Shown here: positions 18,081 to 26,639 of the stretch, piece after piece
How the letters are laid out: each line of letters opens with the position of its first letter
Position numbering within the stretch: position 1 is the stretch's first letter
Source of the DNA: QWQI01 sp964608915
GTDB taxonomy: Bacteria > Planctomycetota > Planctomycetia > Isosphaerales > Isosphaeraceae
Reading direction: 5' to 3'
NCBI GenBank assembly: GCA_964608915.1
Contig: CAZSQA010000004.1
Location: 194,661-258,660, forward strand
DNA length: 64,000 nucleotides
The notes under the pieces: generated by a model
Database searches by the model: none
The model's input: the letters and a program-made list of their open reading frames with translations, nothing else
Told to the model about the DNA's origin: nothing
Translations under genes and position numbers: made by a program

Positions 18081-19271
18081 TCAGCGGCTGGCCAGAAGGT
18101 CGCGCGTCTGTCGGGCGACGATCAGTTCTTCGTTCGTCGGAACCGTCCAGATCTGGACCCGCGACGAACCGGCCGAGATCAGGCTTTCGCCCTTCGCCGT
18201 CAGGTTCTTCGTGGCGTCCAGCTCGATACCGAACCAGCCGAGATCACGGCAGACGCCGTCGCGGATGACTTTGGAATTCTCACCGATGCCGCCGGTGAAA
18301 ACGATCGCGTCGGCACCGCCGAGGGTGACGAGAAACGCGCCGAGGTAACGGCGAATGTCGGTCACGAAGACGTCCAGAGCGAGCTTCGCGGCCGTTTCGC
18401 CTATTTCGGCGGCGGTTTCGATGTCGCGCAAGTCCTTCAGGCCGCAAATTCCTTCGAGACCGGATTTCTCGGCCAGAATGTGCAGGACTTCCTCGATCGA
18501 CTTGCCGGTTTCCTTGAGGACGACCGGCAATGCGAACACGTCGAAGTCGCCCACGCGGTTATTGTGCGGCAGGCCCGTCTGAGGGCTCATGCCCAGGCTG
18601 CACCCGAGGCTTTTGAGACCTGAGATCGCACACAGGCTGGACGAACCGCCCAGGTGGCACGAAATGATCTTCGCATCGTGGCGTCCGAGGATTTCGGACA
18701 TCCGTGTTGCGATGTATCGGTGGCTGGCGCCATGAAAACCGTATCGCTTGATGCCGAGTTCCGTGGCCCATGACTCGGGAATGGCATACCGCTTGGCAGG
18801 TTCGGGGATCGACTGGTGAAAGTCGGTTTCGAACGCGGCGACGAGCGGAATCTCCGGCAGCTTTTCGGACAAAAGCCGCATCGCCTTGATGTAAGGCGGG
18901 TTATGAGCCGGGCAGACGTCCGAATAAGCTTCCATCGCTGAAAGCACGGACGCATCGACCCGCTGGACGCCGCTGAGGTGTTTGGCGTGTACGGCCTTGA
19001 AGCCGATGGCCGCGACCTCGCCGGCGCTTTTGAGGACGCCCGTCGCCGGATCGGTGAGCTGTTCCAGGCACATCCGCACCGCTACGCCGTGATCCGGCAC
19101 CGGCACTTCGCGGGTTTGAGGCCCGCTCGGCAAGTGCACGGTACAGGGCGACGAAGCCGCGCCGATACGCTCTACGGCTCCTCTGGCCAGAACCGGTTCG
19201 GCCGGGTCGGCCAGATCGAACAGCCGATATTTGAAGCTGGTCGAACCGAGGTTGGCGACGAGTACTTTCAC
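18081..19271 (-). CDS. ackA: Acetate kinase family enzyme of the BMC operon
   Basis: A 396-residue acyl-phosphate:ADP phosphotransferase. Signatures are the N-terminal LVANLGSTSFKYRL, the second kinase signature RYGFHGASHRYIA, the phosphate loop HLGGSSSLCAI and the adenosine motif FTGGIGENS. In this operon it most likely turns lactyl-phosphate (or propionyl/acetyl-phosphate) into the acid and ATP. No targeting helix is seen, so it may act outside the shell. Its ATG overlaps the stop of the upstream hexamer gene by four bases. Confidence 0.95.
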   Translation of the reverse strand: MKVLVANLGSTSFKYRLFDLADPAEPVLARGAVERIGAASSPCTVHLPSGPQTREVPVPDHGVAVRMCLEQLTDPATGVLKSAGEVAAIGFKAVHAKHLSGVQRVDASVLSAMEAYSDVCPAHNPPYIKAMRLLSEKLPEIPLVAAFETDFHQSIPEPAKRYAIPESWATELGIKRYGFHGASHRYIATRMSEILGRHDAKIISCHLGGSSSLCAISGLKSLGCSLGMSPQTGLPHNNRVGDFDVFALPVVLKETGKSIEEVLHILAEKSGLEGICGLKDLRDIETAAEIGETAAKLALDVFVTDIRRYLGAFLVTLGGADAIVFTGGIGENSKVIRDGVCRDLGWFGIELDATKNLTAKGESLISAGSSRVQIWTVPTNEELIVARQTRDLLASR

Positions 19272-19552
19272 GACTTCGAAGCTCCCAGAAACACGGGCAG
19301 CAGGGCATCGTCCGGGCGGGGAATGACGTGGGCGGCCTTCAGCTCGCCCAGGCGGGCGGCGGCTTCGGCTGCGGCTTCGACCGCGGCGCGGACGCTGGAA
19401 ACGTCGCCCGAGATCATGATGGCCACGATGCCGCCGTCCAGCTTCATCACGCCGCTGATCGTTTTCACGTTCGCGGATTTCAGGGCTGCGTCCACGGCAT
19501 AAAGCAGCGGCACCAGCCCGAGGGTTTCGATCAGACCGATCGCGGGGTTCAT
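19268..19552 (-). CDS. BMC hexameric shell protein (BMC-H), copy 1
   Basis: A 94-residue single BMC-domain protein that forms the hexameric tiles of the shell facets. The fold is clear: AIGLIETLGLVPLLYAVDAA, the middle GGIVAIMISGDVSSVRAAVEA, and the conserved HVIPRPDD near the end. It differs from the two upstream copies mainly at the N-terminus and in the pore-facing loop (KLDGG), so it may have different pore properties. It overlaps ackA by four bases. Confidence 0.95.
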   Translation of the reverse strand: MNPAIGLIETLGLVPLLYAVDAALKSANVKTISGVMKLDGGIVAIMISGDVSSVRAAVEAAAEAAARLGELKAAHVIPRPDDALLPVFLGASKS

Positions 19553-19573
19553 TGAGTCGGCTCCTTTGGGCTA

Positions 19574-19882
19574 TCAGCCGACGTACATCTTGATCACGGC
19601 CGGATCGGGCCGCGGGATCACGTGAGCGCTCATCAGTTCGCCGACGCGTGAGGCCGCTTCAGCCCCGGCTTCGACGGCCGCGCGCACGCTGCCGACGTCG
19701 CCCTGGACCAGAGTGGCGACGAATCCGCCGCCGACCTGGACCCGGCCCACGATCGACACATTGGCGGCCTTGAGCATCGCGTCCGTGCCTTCGAGCACGC
19801 CGACGAGCCCCTTGGTTTCGATGATTCCCAGAGCTTCGCCGCTGACCGGCTTGGCTGTCTTCTTTTCAGGTGCGGTGGCCAT
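19574..19882 (-). CDS. BMC hexameric shell protein (BMC-H), copy 2
   Basis: A 102-residue BMC-domain protein with a lysine-rich N-terminal extension of about 14 residues (ATAPEKKTAKP) ahead of EALGIIETKGLVGVLEGTDA. The central GGGFVATLVQGDVGSVRAAV and the HVIPRPD motif are intact. The basic extension is not usual for BMC-H and could face the lumen or cytosol. It lies 18 bases downstream of copy 3. Confidence 0.95.
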   Translation of the reverse strand: MATAPEKKTAKPVSGEALGIIETKGLVGVLEGTDAMLKAANVSIVGRVQVGGGFVATLVQGDVGSVRAAVEAGAEAASRVGELMSAHVIPRPDPAVIKMYVG

Positions 19883-19900
19883 GTGCTTTGCGGCTCCCTC

Positions 19901-20191
19901 TCAGGATTTCTTGAAAGGCAGAACGGCGGAAAGATCGCCGTGCGGGCGAGGAATCACCTGCACGCTCACCACTTCGCCGATGCGGCCCGCGGCTGATGCG
20001 CCGGCGTCGACGGCTGCCTTCACGGCGGCGACGTCACCGACGACGAAGGCCGTCACCAGGCCGCTGCCGACCTTGTCCCAGCCGACCAGCTCGACGTTGG
20101 CCGCCTTGAGCATGGCGTCGCTGGCTTCCACAAGAGCGACGAAGCCCTTGCATTCGATCATTCCCAAAGCTTCCATCGATGGCGTGGCCAT
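19901..20191 (-). CDS. BMC hexameric shell protein (BMC-H), copy 3
   Basis: A 96-residue BMC-domain protein of canonical length: ALGMIECKGFVALVEASDAM, then GSGLVTAFVVGDVAAVKAAV and VQVIPRPHGDL. As the first shell gene after pduL it may be the major facet protein (inference from position). No BMC-T (tandem-domain trimer) gene occurs in the operon, so the shell would be built from hexamers and pentamers only, as reported for planctomycete-type compartments. Confidence 0.95.
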   Translation of the reverse strand: MATPSMEALGMIECKGFVALVEASDAMLKAANVELVGWDKVGSGLVTAFVVGDVAAVKAAVDAGASAAGRIGEVVSVQVIPRPHGDLSAVLPFKKS

Positions 20192-20294
20192 GGTTTTCTT
20201 CTCCCAGGTTCACGAAAAAGGCCGTAGACGTTACTTCGTCGAATCGGCCCGGCGGATCACGTTTCCGCCAGGCACCTGCCCGCACGCGGCTGCG

Positions 20295-20966
20295 TCAGGG
20301 CTTGATCAGATAGACTTTGCTGGCGTTCGAAAGGTTCGAGGCATTCCCCTCGTCCGTGTCGATATGCACTTCCAGCTTCCAGCTCGGGTTGATCCGCACG
20401 AGCAGGCCTTCGAGAGTCGTCGGACAATCGCTTTCGATCCGCAAATGCATGCGATCGCCGGCTTTCACGCCGTAGTAGGCGGCGTCCTTGTCGGACATGT
20501 GCACGTGCCGCTCCGCGCGGATGACGCCTTCCGGCAGCTCGATACTCCCTTTCGGACCGACCATCAGGCAGCCGGGCGTGCCCTTGATGTTGCCCGACAT
20601 GCGGACCGGGGCATCGATGCCCAGGCTGATCGCATCGGTGAACGCCAGTTCGAGCTGGTTGAAATCGCGGCAAGGGCCGAGGATGCGCACGTTCGGCAAA
20701 AGCCGCTGCCGGGGCCCGACGATCGAAACCGTCTCGTTGGCGGCGAAGTCGGTGTCCTGATAGAGCTTCTTCATCGGCGAAAGCTTGTAGCCAGAACCGA
20801 ACAGAATGTTCACGGCATCCTGGTTCAGGTGGCAATGGCGAGCCGAGATGTTCACGACCAGATTGGGCGTGTGGCCAGCAGGGCCGGCACCACTGCCGAA
20901 TCGCCGCGAGAGACTCTCCCGAACCAGCCGTTCCACCTGGTCGCGTGCGATCGTTCCCGTACTCAT
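20295..20966 (-). CDS. pduL: Phosphotransacylase PduL with N-terminal encapsulation peptide
   Basis: A 223-residue PduL-type phosphate acyltransferase, which swaps CoA for phosphate on the acyl group and returns CoA to the aldehyde dehydrogenase inside the shell. The metal-binding histidines are visible: H44 and H46 in ARHCHL, H154 and H156 in ERHVHM, and H201 in LEVHID. The N-terminal helix ARDQVERLVRESLSRRFG plus Gly/Ala linker is an encapsulation peptide. The start overlaps the DeoR regulator's stop by four bases, so regulator and operon are probably one transcript. Confidence 0.95.
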   Translation of the reverse strand: MSTGTIARDQVERLVRESLSRRFGSGAGPAGHTPNLVVNISARHCHLNQDAVNILFGSGYKLSPMKKLYQDTDFAANETVSIVGPRQRLLPNVRILGPCRDFNQLELAFTDAISLGIDAPVRMSGNIKGTPGCLMVGPKGSIELPEGVIRAERHVHMSDKDAAYYGVKAGDRMHLRIESDCPTTLEGLLVRINPSWKLEVHIDTDEGNASNLSNASKVYLIKP

Positions 20967-21763
20967 GCAGTTCCCCTCATCGTCAAGCCCAGCGGCTCAG
21001 TGACGTCGGCACGGGCCGTGATCAGCTCCGCACCCACACGCCGGATCATCGCCCGCTGTTCGTCCGCCAGACCGGAATCGGTCACGATACGACTGATTTC
21101 GTTCAACCCGCATAATCGCGAAAGCGATGGCTTGCCGAACTTGGTCCTGTCGGCGAGGACGACCACGTTCAGAGCGACTTTCATCATCTGTCGCTGCGTG
21201 TCCACGAGAATCGTGTTCGAGTTGTAAATGCCGTCAGGCATGATGCCCGCAGCCCCCAGAAACACATGATGCACACGCAGTTCCGCCAGCGCCGTGATCG
21301 CCATCGGCCCCATCGCCACGCCCGTTCGCGGATAGACGTATCCGCCGACCAGGACCAGGTCGGTTCCGGAATGCCCGGTCAATAGCGATGCGATCGGAAG
21401 GCTGTTCGTCACCACCTGGATCGGCCGGCCTACCAGCGTCCTGGCCAGTTCGAGCGTCGTCGTACCGCCGTCGATCAAAACGCTTTCGCCATCGGAAACC
21501 AGCGACGCGGCCACCTGTCCGATCGCTCGCTTCTCGAGCGTCATCGAGCCGGCGCGATCTTCCAGCGCAGGCATCGAACGCAGTTCGGCCGAACAGATCG
21601 CGCCGCCATGCGTTCGCCGGGCAAGCCCCGCCTGATCGAGAGCTTCCAGATCCCGCCGGACGGTTGACTCGGAAACGCCAAGATCGGTCACCAGCTCGGA
21701 AAGGGTCGCGAAACCCCGCCGGTTGATCGTTTCCAGTAAGCGTTGCCGACGTTTCTCGATCAT
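20963..21763 (-). CDS. DeoR-family transcriptional regulator of the BMC operon
   Basis: A sugar-phosphate-responsive repressor. The N-terminal winged helix-turn-helix is clear (KRRQRLLETINRRGFATLSE, then GVSESTVRRDLEAL and RRTHGGA), followed by the DeoR sensor domain with LIDGGTTTLELA and the lysine-containing VLADRTKFGK. I chose the ATG at 21763 because DeoR proteins usually begin right at the helix; an in-frame GTG at 21808 would add 15 residues. It heads the operon, so autoregulation together with the BMC genes is likely. The effector would be fuculose/rhamnulose phosphate or dihydroxyacetone phosphate (inference). Inverted repeats just upstream are candidate operators. Confidence 0.9.
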   Translation of the reverse strand: MIEKRRQRLLETINRRGFATLSELVTDLGVSESTVRRDLEALDQAGLARRTHGGAICSAELRSMPALEDRAGSMTLEKRAIGQVAASLVSDGESVLIDGGTTTLELARTLVGRPIQVVTNSLPIASLLTGHSGTDLVLVGGYVYPRTGVAMGPMAITALAELRVHHVFLGAAGIMPDGIYNSNTILVDTQRQMMKVALNVVVLADRTKFGKPSLSRLCGLNEISRIVTDSGLADEQRAMIRRVGAELITARADVTEPLGLTMRGTA

Positions 21764-21803
21764 CGACCGGGACGATGCTCCTGATTGATTCCTGTCAAAA
21801 TCT

Positions 21804-21835
21804 ATCACGTGATGACCGGTTTCGGCAACCGGTCA
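21804..21835. promoter_or_regulatory. Inverted repeats upstream of the DeoR/BMC operon, candidate operator
   Basis: Two adjoining symmetrical elements: the perfect palindrome ATCACGTGAT at 21804-21813, and nine-base arms TGACCGGTT and AACCGGTCA separated by five bases at 21813-21835. They lie 40-75 bases upstream of the ATG at 21763 and in the divergent region shared with mutM. Position suits a binding site for the DeoR regulator. An in-frame GTG at 21808 would fall inside the first palindrome, which argues for the shorter protein. Confidence 0.5.
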
Positions 21836-21979
21836 CCGCGAAGATTTTTCCGAAATTGAGCGAATTGCCCAAACCGCCGTGTCGGGCCTCCTTGAGAGAG
21901 ACTGTGGCCCGCATCTTGCGGGCAGACTGTCCCTCAATGGAGAATATCGGCGCGTCGTATCGGAAAGGATCAATCAGAA

Positions 21980-22831
21980 ATGCCCGAATTGCCGGAAGTG
22001 GAAACGATGGTGCGGGGGCTGCGGCCCGTGCTGGCGGGCGCGATCGTTCGCGGCACCGAGGTGATCGACCCCTTTCTGCTGCGTGAAACGACGGGCGAAG
22101 CGATCGATCGGGCCTTCGCCGGGGCACGCATTTCCGAAATCCGCAGACGCGGCAAATGGGTGGCGATCGTCTCGGAGCGCGGGCCGGTGCTGGTGATCGA
22201 ACCTCGAATGACCGGCGGGTTTCGGATCGTCGAACACAATCGTCCGGACCACGTCAGGTTTCTCTTTCGGATCGATCGAGCCCCTGGGTTCGTGAGCTTT
22301 TGCGATACGCGAAGACTGGGCCGGATCCGGCTTTTTCCGGACATGGAGGCCGCCGTGGCGAAAATTGCCGAGTCGCTGGCTGAAGATGCACTCGAGATCA
22401 GGTGCGAAGTTCTGTCAGAGCGGCTCACACGTACGAATCGCCCGATCAAGCCGGCACTGATGGACCAGAAAGTGGTCGCCGGAATCGGAAATATTTACGC
22501 CGACGAAATCCTCTTCGAAGCGCGGGTGCACCCGGAGCGGCCCGCATCGAAATTGCGAAAGAAGGAGATCGAGGCCATTTTCTCGGCGATCGGCAGGGTT
22601 CTCAACTTGGCGATCGAGGCGGAAGGGTCGAGCTTCGATGTGGAATACCGGACGGTCATGGGTGGCGAAGGTGGATTTCTGGCCATCAACGCCATGTACG
22701 GACATGAGGGCGAGCCATGCCCTGTCTGCGAAACCCCTGTGGTGAAGATGCGTATCACCGGACTGGCGAACCGGCCGACGCATTATTGCCCGACTTGCCA
22801 GAAGTTGCCGGGGCGTCGGGCTGGCCGTTGA
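21980..22831 (+). CDS. mutM: Formamidopyrimidine-DNA glycosylase (Fpg/MutM)
   Basis: A 283-residue bifunctional glycosylase/AP lyase that removes 8-oxoguanine and formamidopyrimidines. The mature N-terminus PELPEVET supplies the catalytic proline and glutamate. VVAGIGNIYADEILF is the helix-two-turn-helix signature, and the C-terminal zinc finger is complete (CPVC, then CPTCQK). Length is usual for the family. It is divergent from the BMC operon and probably monocistronic. Confidence 0.95.
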   Translation: MPELPEVETMVRGLRPVLAGAIVRGTEVIDPFLLRETTGEAIDRAFAGARISEIRRRGKWVAIVSERGPVLVIEPRMTGGFRIVEHNRPDHVRFLFRIDRAPGFVSFCDTRRLGRIRLFPDMEAAVAKIAESLAEDALEIRCEVLSERLTRTNRPIKPALMDQKVVAGIGNIYADEILFEARVHPERPASKLRKKEIEAIFSAIGRVLNLAIEAEGSSFDVEYRTVMGGEGGFLAINAMYGHEGEPCPVCETPVVKMRITGLANRPTHYCPTCQKLPGRRAGR

Positions 22832-22962
22832 AGCCGAATCCCGGGCAACGTCGACTGTACGAAACGCCCGTTTTGTTGTAGGTTTACGGTAGAGCGATCG
22901 GACGATTCGGACACAGGGCGGAAACGGGATGCCGGATCGGAATCAGGGAGAGGGGCTCGCCG

Positions 22963-24771
22963 ATGTCTTACAGAACCTTCAAGCACTTGCTGGGCGAGAC
23001 CAGCCTGGAACGCAAGTGCCGGTTCATTTTCGGCGGCGGCATTCTGATCCTGGTCACGCTGAGCTTCTATTTTTATGGTCAAAAGACGGAAAATCTCGTG
23101 CTCGGGCAGAACACCCAGGCGGCGAGGATGCTGGTCAACCCTGTCGTGGTGAACCTGCATGCCAGATATTGGGTCGGGAGCGATTTCGTGCCAGTGATGG
23201 ACGCACTCTCGAGCGAGCTGGCTCCCGAGCCGCAGCGGAGCCTTTCGTCCTACTATCCGAAGGTTTTCAACCCCTATTCCGCGAAAAGCGAAGGGCCCAG
23301 TGACGCGTTCGAGACCCGTGTGCTGCGGAAATTCGTGGAAGCGGCGGCGAATCGCGACCGGTCGGCCGACGCCGGCGCCCAGGACGGGGCGATGCGCTTC
23401 CCCAACGGCCAGAGCCTGTACGAAGAACGCATCGTCCAGAACAAACGTGAATATCAGTACATGCAGGCCGTACTGTTCCAGCCGGGCTGCCTGGTCGACT
23501 GCCATCAGGGTTCGACCACGTTCAATCACATGATGCGCGAAGAGAACGGCAAATTCGTGCCCGTTCGAGCAGGCGATCTTGCCGGCGTCGTTTCGATTAC
23601 GCTGTCGATGGACCAGACTCAGAAGGCGATCAACCGGAACCGGGCGATCCTCATCACCGCGGCCCTGGTGACGGCCATCCTGGCGATGGTCGCCAGTTAC
23701 GTGATCGTCCGGTACATCGTGGTGAAACCACTGAAGCACCTTCAGGACGTTTCCAACGCGATCGCGGCGGGCGTGCTTCATATCCGCAGCCAGATTCAGA
23801 CAGGCGACGAATTCGAGGAGCTTTCGCACGCGTTCAACCGGATGCTCCACAACCTGGTGGCGATGCAACAGGCGCTGCGCGAAGTCAACGGCGACCTGGA
23901 TCGCAAGGTGGACGAACTGGCACAGGCGAATCTTTCGCTGCATGAGCTGAACCGCGTGAAGAGCGACTTCCTGGCCACCGTCAGCCATGAACTCCGCACG
24001 CCGCTCAATTCGATCATCGGGTTTTCGGAAATCTTGAGTGAGGCCCCCGAGCTGCAGGAGAAGCACCGAAAGTTCGTGGCGAATATCCAGACGTCCGGCA
24101 GGATGCTGCTGGGTATGATCAACGACATTCTGGATATGGCGAAGATCGAAAGCGGGCGAATGACGATCCACACCGAGGAATTTTCGATCTACGACCTGAT
24201 CGACGTCGTTCGGAACCAACTCCGGCCGATGGCTGAGAAAAAGAAGATCGACTTTCAGGCCGAACTTGCCCCGAGCATGCCGCTATTGCATCAGGACCAG
24301 ATGAAATTGCGACAAGTCATTTTCAACCTGCTTTCGAATGCGATCAAATTTACCTATGACCGCGGAATCGTGACGTTGCATGTCGCCTGCGAAGGCCCGA
24401 ATCTGGTGATCCGGGTCGTCGACAACGGCATGGGCATCGCGGCGGAGGATCAGGAAATGATCTTCGAGAAATTCCGTCAGGGTCGCCGGGCTTCGAAGGA
24501 AAGCGTGCTGACGCGCGAACACGAAGGCACGGGCCTTGGCCTTTCGATCGTCCGGGAATTCTGCAGGCTGATGGGTGGCGAAGTGAGTCTCGAAAGCCGC
24601 TTGGGCGAAGGCTCCACGTTCACGGTCTGCCTGCCGGTCCATCACAGGGATCTCGAAAAGTCCGACCAGCTCAGCCGCTCTTACGTGCGACAGGATATCC
24701 CCCGAGCCGATGGGAAGGACCCAAGGGCACTGACTTCGCAAGCGATGAAATTCGGGCTGACTCGACCATGA
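22963..24771 (+). CDS. Membrane sensor histidine kinase with haem-motif (Tll0287/DUF3365-like) sensor domain
   Basis: A 602-residue hybrid of sensor and kinase. A membrane helix at about 21-38 and another at about 226-250 enclose a periplasmic domain of DUF3365/Tll0287-like type. That domain carries C176LVDC180H181, a CxxxCH form of the c-type haem motif. A HAMP region follows, then the phospho-acceptor H342 in TVSHELRTPLNSIIGF, the N box NLLSNAIKFT, the G box DNGMGI and GTGLGLSIV. A strong AGGGAGAGGGG precedes the ATG. No response regulator is adjacent. If haem is bound, the likely signal is redox state or a gas ligand (inference). Confidence 0.88.
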   Translation: MSYRTFKHLLGETSLERKCRFIFGGGILILVTLSFYFYGQKTENLVLGQNTQAARMLVNPVVVNLHARYWVGSDFVPVMDALSSELAPEPQRSLSSYYPKVFNPYSAKSEGPSDAFETRVLRKFVEAAANRDRSADAGAQDGAMRFPNGQSLYEERIVQNKREYQYMQAVLFQPGCLVDCHQGSTTFNHMMREENGKFVPVRAGDLAGVVSITLSMDQTQKAINRNRAILITAALVTAILAMVASYVIVRYIVVKPLKHLQDVSNAIAAGVLHIRSQIQTGDEFEELSHAFNRMLHNLVAMQQALREVNGDLDRKVDELAQANLSLHELNRVKSDFLATVSHELRTPLNSIIGFSEILSEAPELQEKHRKFVANIQTSGRMLLGMINDILDMAKIESGRMTIHTEEFSIYDLIDVVRNQLRPMAEKKKIDFQAELAPSMPLLHQDQMKLRQVIFNLLSNAIKFTYDRGIVTLHVACEGPNLVIRVVDNGMGIAAEDQEMIFEKFRQGRRASKESVLTREHEGTGLGLSIVREFCRLMGGEVSLESRLGEGSTFTVCLPVHHRDLEKSDQLSRSYVRQDIPRADGKDPRALTSQAMKFGLTRP

Positions 24772-24875
24772 CGTCCGCCCCGGGCGAGCCTGGGAAGAGT
24801 TTACCGAGATCATCGCATTGACCCGCGGGTGCTCGTTCTTTCGAACTTCCCGCACCGGTTCGGCCGGCCTCAGGT

Positions 24876-26612
24876 TCAATCGGTGACAGCCAGTTCCCGT
24901 GCGAGTTGTTCATGAATGCGGGCCAAGTCTTCCTGGCCTGACTTACGGCTCACTCGCGCGATCGCTTCATGAAGACGCGGGTTTTTCGGATCGGCTTCGA
25001 CCGCGAGACGATAATCTTCGAGCGATCCCTCAATCTGGCCATTCTCTTCACGAATTCTGCCACGGATTTCGATCGCGCCAGGACGATCCGGAGCGACGCG
25101 AAGTACGGAATCGACCAGTTCGAGCGCTTTCGTAAAATTGGCCTGACTTTGAGAATCTCGCGGGCTTTTCGTGGTCAGAAGGCGTGCCAGCGTTTCGCGG
25201 CAATCGAGATCTTCGGGGAACCTTGTCCGAATCGATTCGAGCAGCTTTTCGGCGAATTCCGTCTCATCAGCACGTATCGCTTTACGGGCGAGTGAGTTCA
25301 GAAATGATGCCGGGCAATTCCTGGAGAAAGCGATCGCGTCTCTTTCCGTGATGGCCTTGTCTCGCGTCGGGCTTCCCTTGGCGCTGAGTTTGAGGATCGG
25401 TTCGATCCAAACTTCCGAGCAAGGAAGCCGGTTATAGTGACGCTGAATTTCTTCGAGAGCATTCCATAGCCGCAAGCTGCCTGATCGAAACTCCCGATCG
25501 ATGAGAGCCCTGGCTGCCTCGGTCCGGATTTTGTCAGCGACGTCAGGAGCGACAGGCACGGAAGGCTCGTCGAGCGTTTCGAGCACGATCGATTCCTGAT
25601 TCATCAGGATGAGCGCTTCGGCGGACGATTCGATGTCCGCCTGGGATTTCGGGGCGAGCCATCGTTCCCGCCATCGCACGAGATAAGGCGCGAGAGTCGT
25701 GGGGATATCGCTGAACTGGCCTTGAGCATGGCGCAGCAGTGCCAGTTCGAGACAGCCCTGTTCCGTCGCCCGGATCGGCTCGAGAATGGACTCGCTCGCA
25801 CGATATTGGCCCGTTTGTCGGTAGAATCGGCCCAATAGCGCCCGGGCGCGATCGGCGGTCGACGGGTCCGCGACGGCGATAACCAGTCGGCTCTCGTATT
25901 CCTGTTTCGAAAGTTCGTCCTCGAGCCCGGCTTTCGAGATCGCCGATGCCGCGTTCAATTGCAGCTCGCCGGAACGTTCGCTGCCGTCGAACGGAATCGA
26001 ACGGACGAACCGACGTGCCGTGGCGTAACTCCCGGAATCGATCAGATGCCTGGTATAGCGCGATCGGGCGTCGCTCTGATTCGCGTCAGGAAAGCTGAGC
26101 CGTTTCAGCAGGATCAATTCGACCGCTTCCGGATTCGCGGCTTCCGTCGCGTTTAAGTACGCTTCCTCGTAACGGGCCTGGCTTGACGATGCGGAGAAAA
26201 AAGTACTGATGACCTGGGTCATGCAGACGCTGAACATCAAGACGGCGGGCAGGCAGAAAGGGACAGCGATCAGGGACGCGACGAATGCCGTGAGTGATCC
26301 CTTGCGGTCGGGCAGGGTGTCGTTTCGCTTGCCCGTGATCCGCTGCGTGGCATTTCTTTCGTCGAGTTCTTTCGCCGCGAGCGAAACGTCCTTCAAGAGG
26401 GCGGCCATCGCGTTCGACACACTCGGGGGAGGCGTCGTATCGTTTCTTTTCGACCAGCCCCTCAGCAGTGCATAGATGTCACGTAGTTTACGTGGCTTTT
26501 CGTCTTTTTTGCGATCGTCGACGACGCGTCTGGTCCTGGCGGAACCTTTGACTTCCCGCCGTTTTCGGCCGAACCAGTTAGCGAGTAGGGATTTGCGTCG
26601 TCTGGAAGGCAT
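24876..26612 (-). CDS. Membrane-anchored TPR-repeat protein
   Basis: A 578-residue protein with a basic, low-complexity N-terminus (RRRKSLLANWFGRKRR), a long hydrophobic segment near residues 103-135 and helical repeats of TPR type from about 200 to the end (for example LEDYRLAVEADPKNPRLHEA). TPRs form protein-binding scaffolds. It is the last gene of a three-gene minus-strand operon, 27 bases after a longer protein of similar design; the two may be distant duplicates. I recognise no specific function. Confidence 0.7.
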   Translation of the reverse strand: MPSRRRKSLLANWFGRKRREVKGSARTRRVVDDRKKDEKPRKLRDIYALLRGWSKRNDTTPPPSVSNAMAALLKDVSLAAKELDERNATQRITGKRNDTLPDRKGSLTAFVASLIAVPFCLPAVLMFSVCMTQVISTFFSASSSQARYEEAYLNATEAANPEAVELILLKRLSFPDANQSDARSRYTRHLIDSGSYATARRFVRSIPFDGSERSGELQLNAASAISKAGLEDELSKQEYESRLVIAVADPSTADRARALLGRFYRQTGQYRASESILEPIRATEQGCLELALLRHAQGQFSDIPTTLAPYLVRWRERWLAPKSQADIESSAEALILMNQESIVLETLDEPSVPVAPDVADKIRTEAARALIDREFRSGSLRLWNALEEIQRHYNRLPCSEVWIEPILKLSAKGSPTRDKAITERDAIAFSRNCPASFLNSLARKAIRADETEFAEKLLESIRTRFPEDLDCRETLARLLTTKSPRDSQSQANFTKALELVDSVLRVAPDRPGAIEIRGRIREENGQIEGSLEDYRLAVEADPKNPRLHEAIARVSRKSGQEDLARIHEQLARELAVTD

Positions 26613-26639
26613 TGCGGCAACGAATCTCGGTATCGAATG

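Noticed and set aside
15885..18623. A 912-residue plus-strand open frame opposite the BMC genes
   Set aside because: It is the complement of the aldehyde dehydrogenase, shell and acetate kinase genes, which have complete family motifs. Long antisense frames are expected in GC-rich coding DNA.
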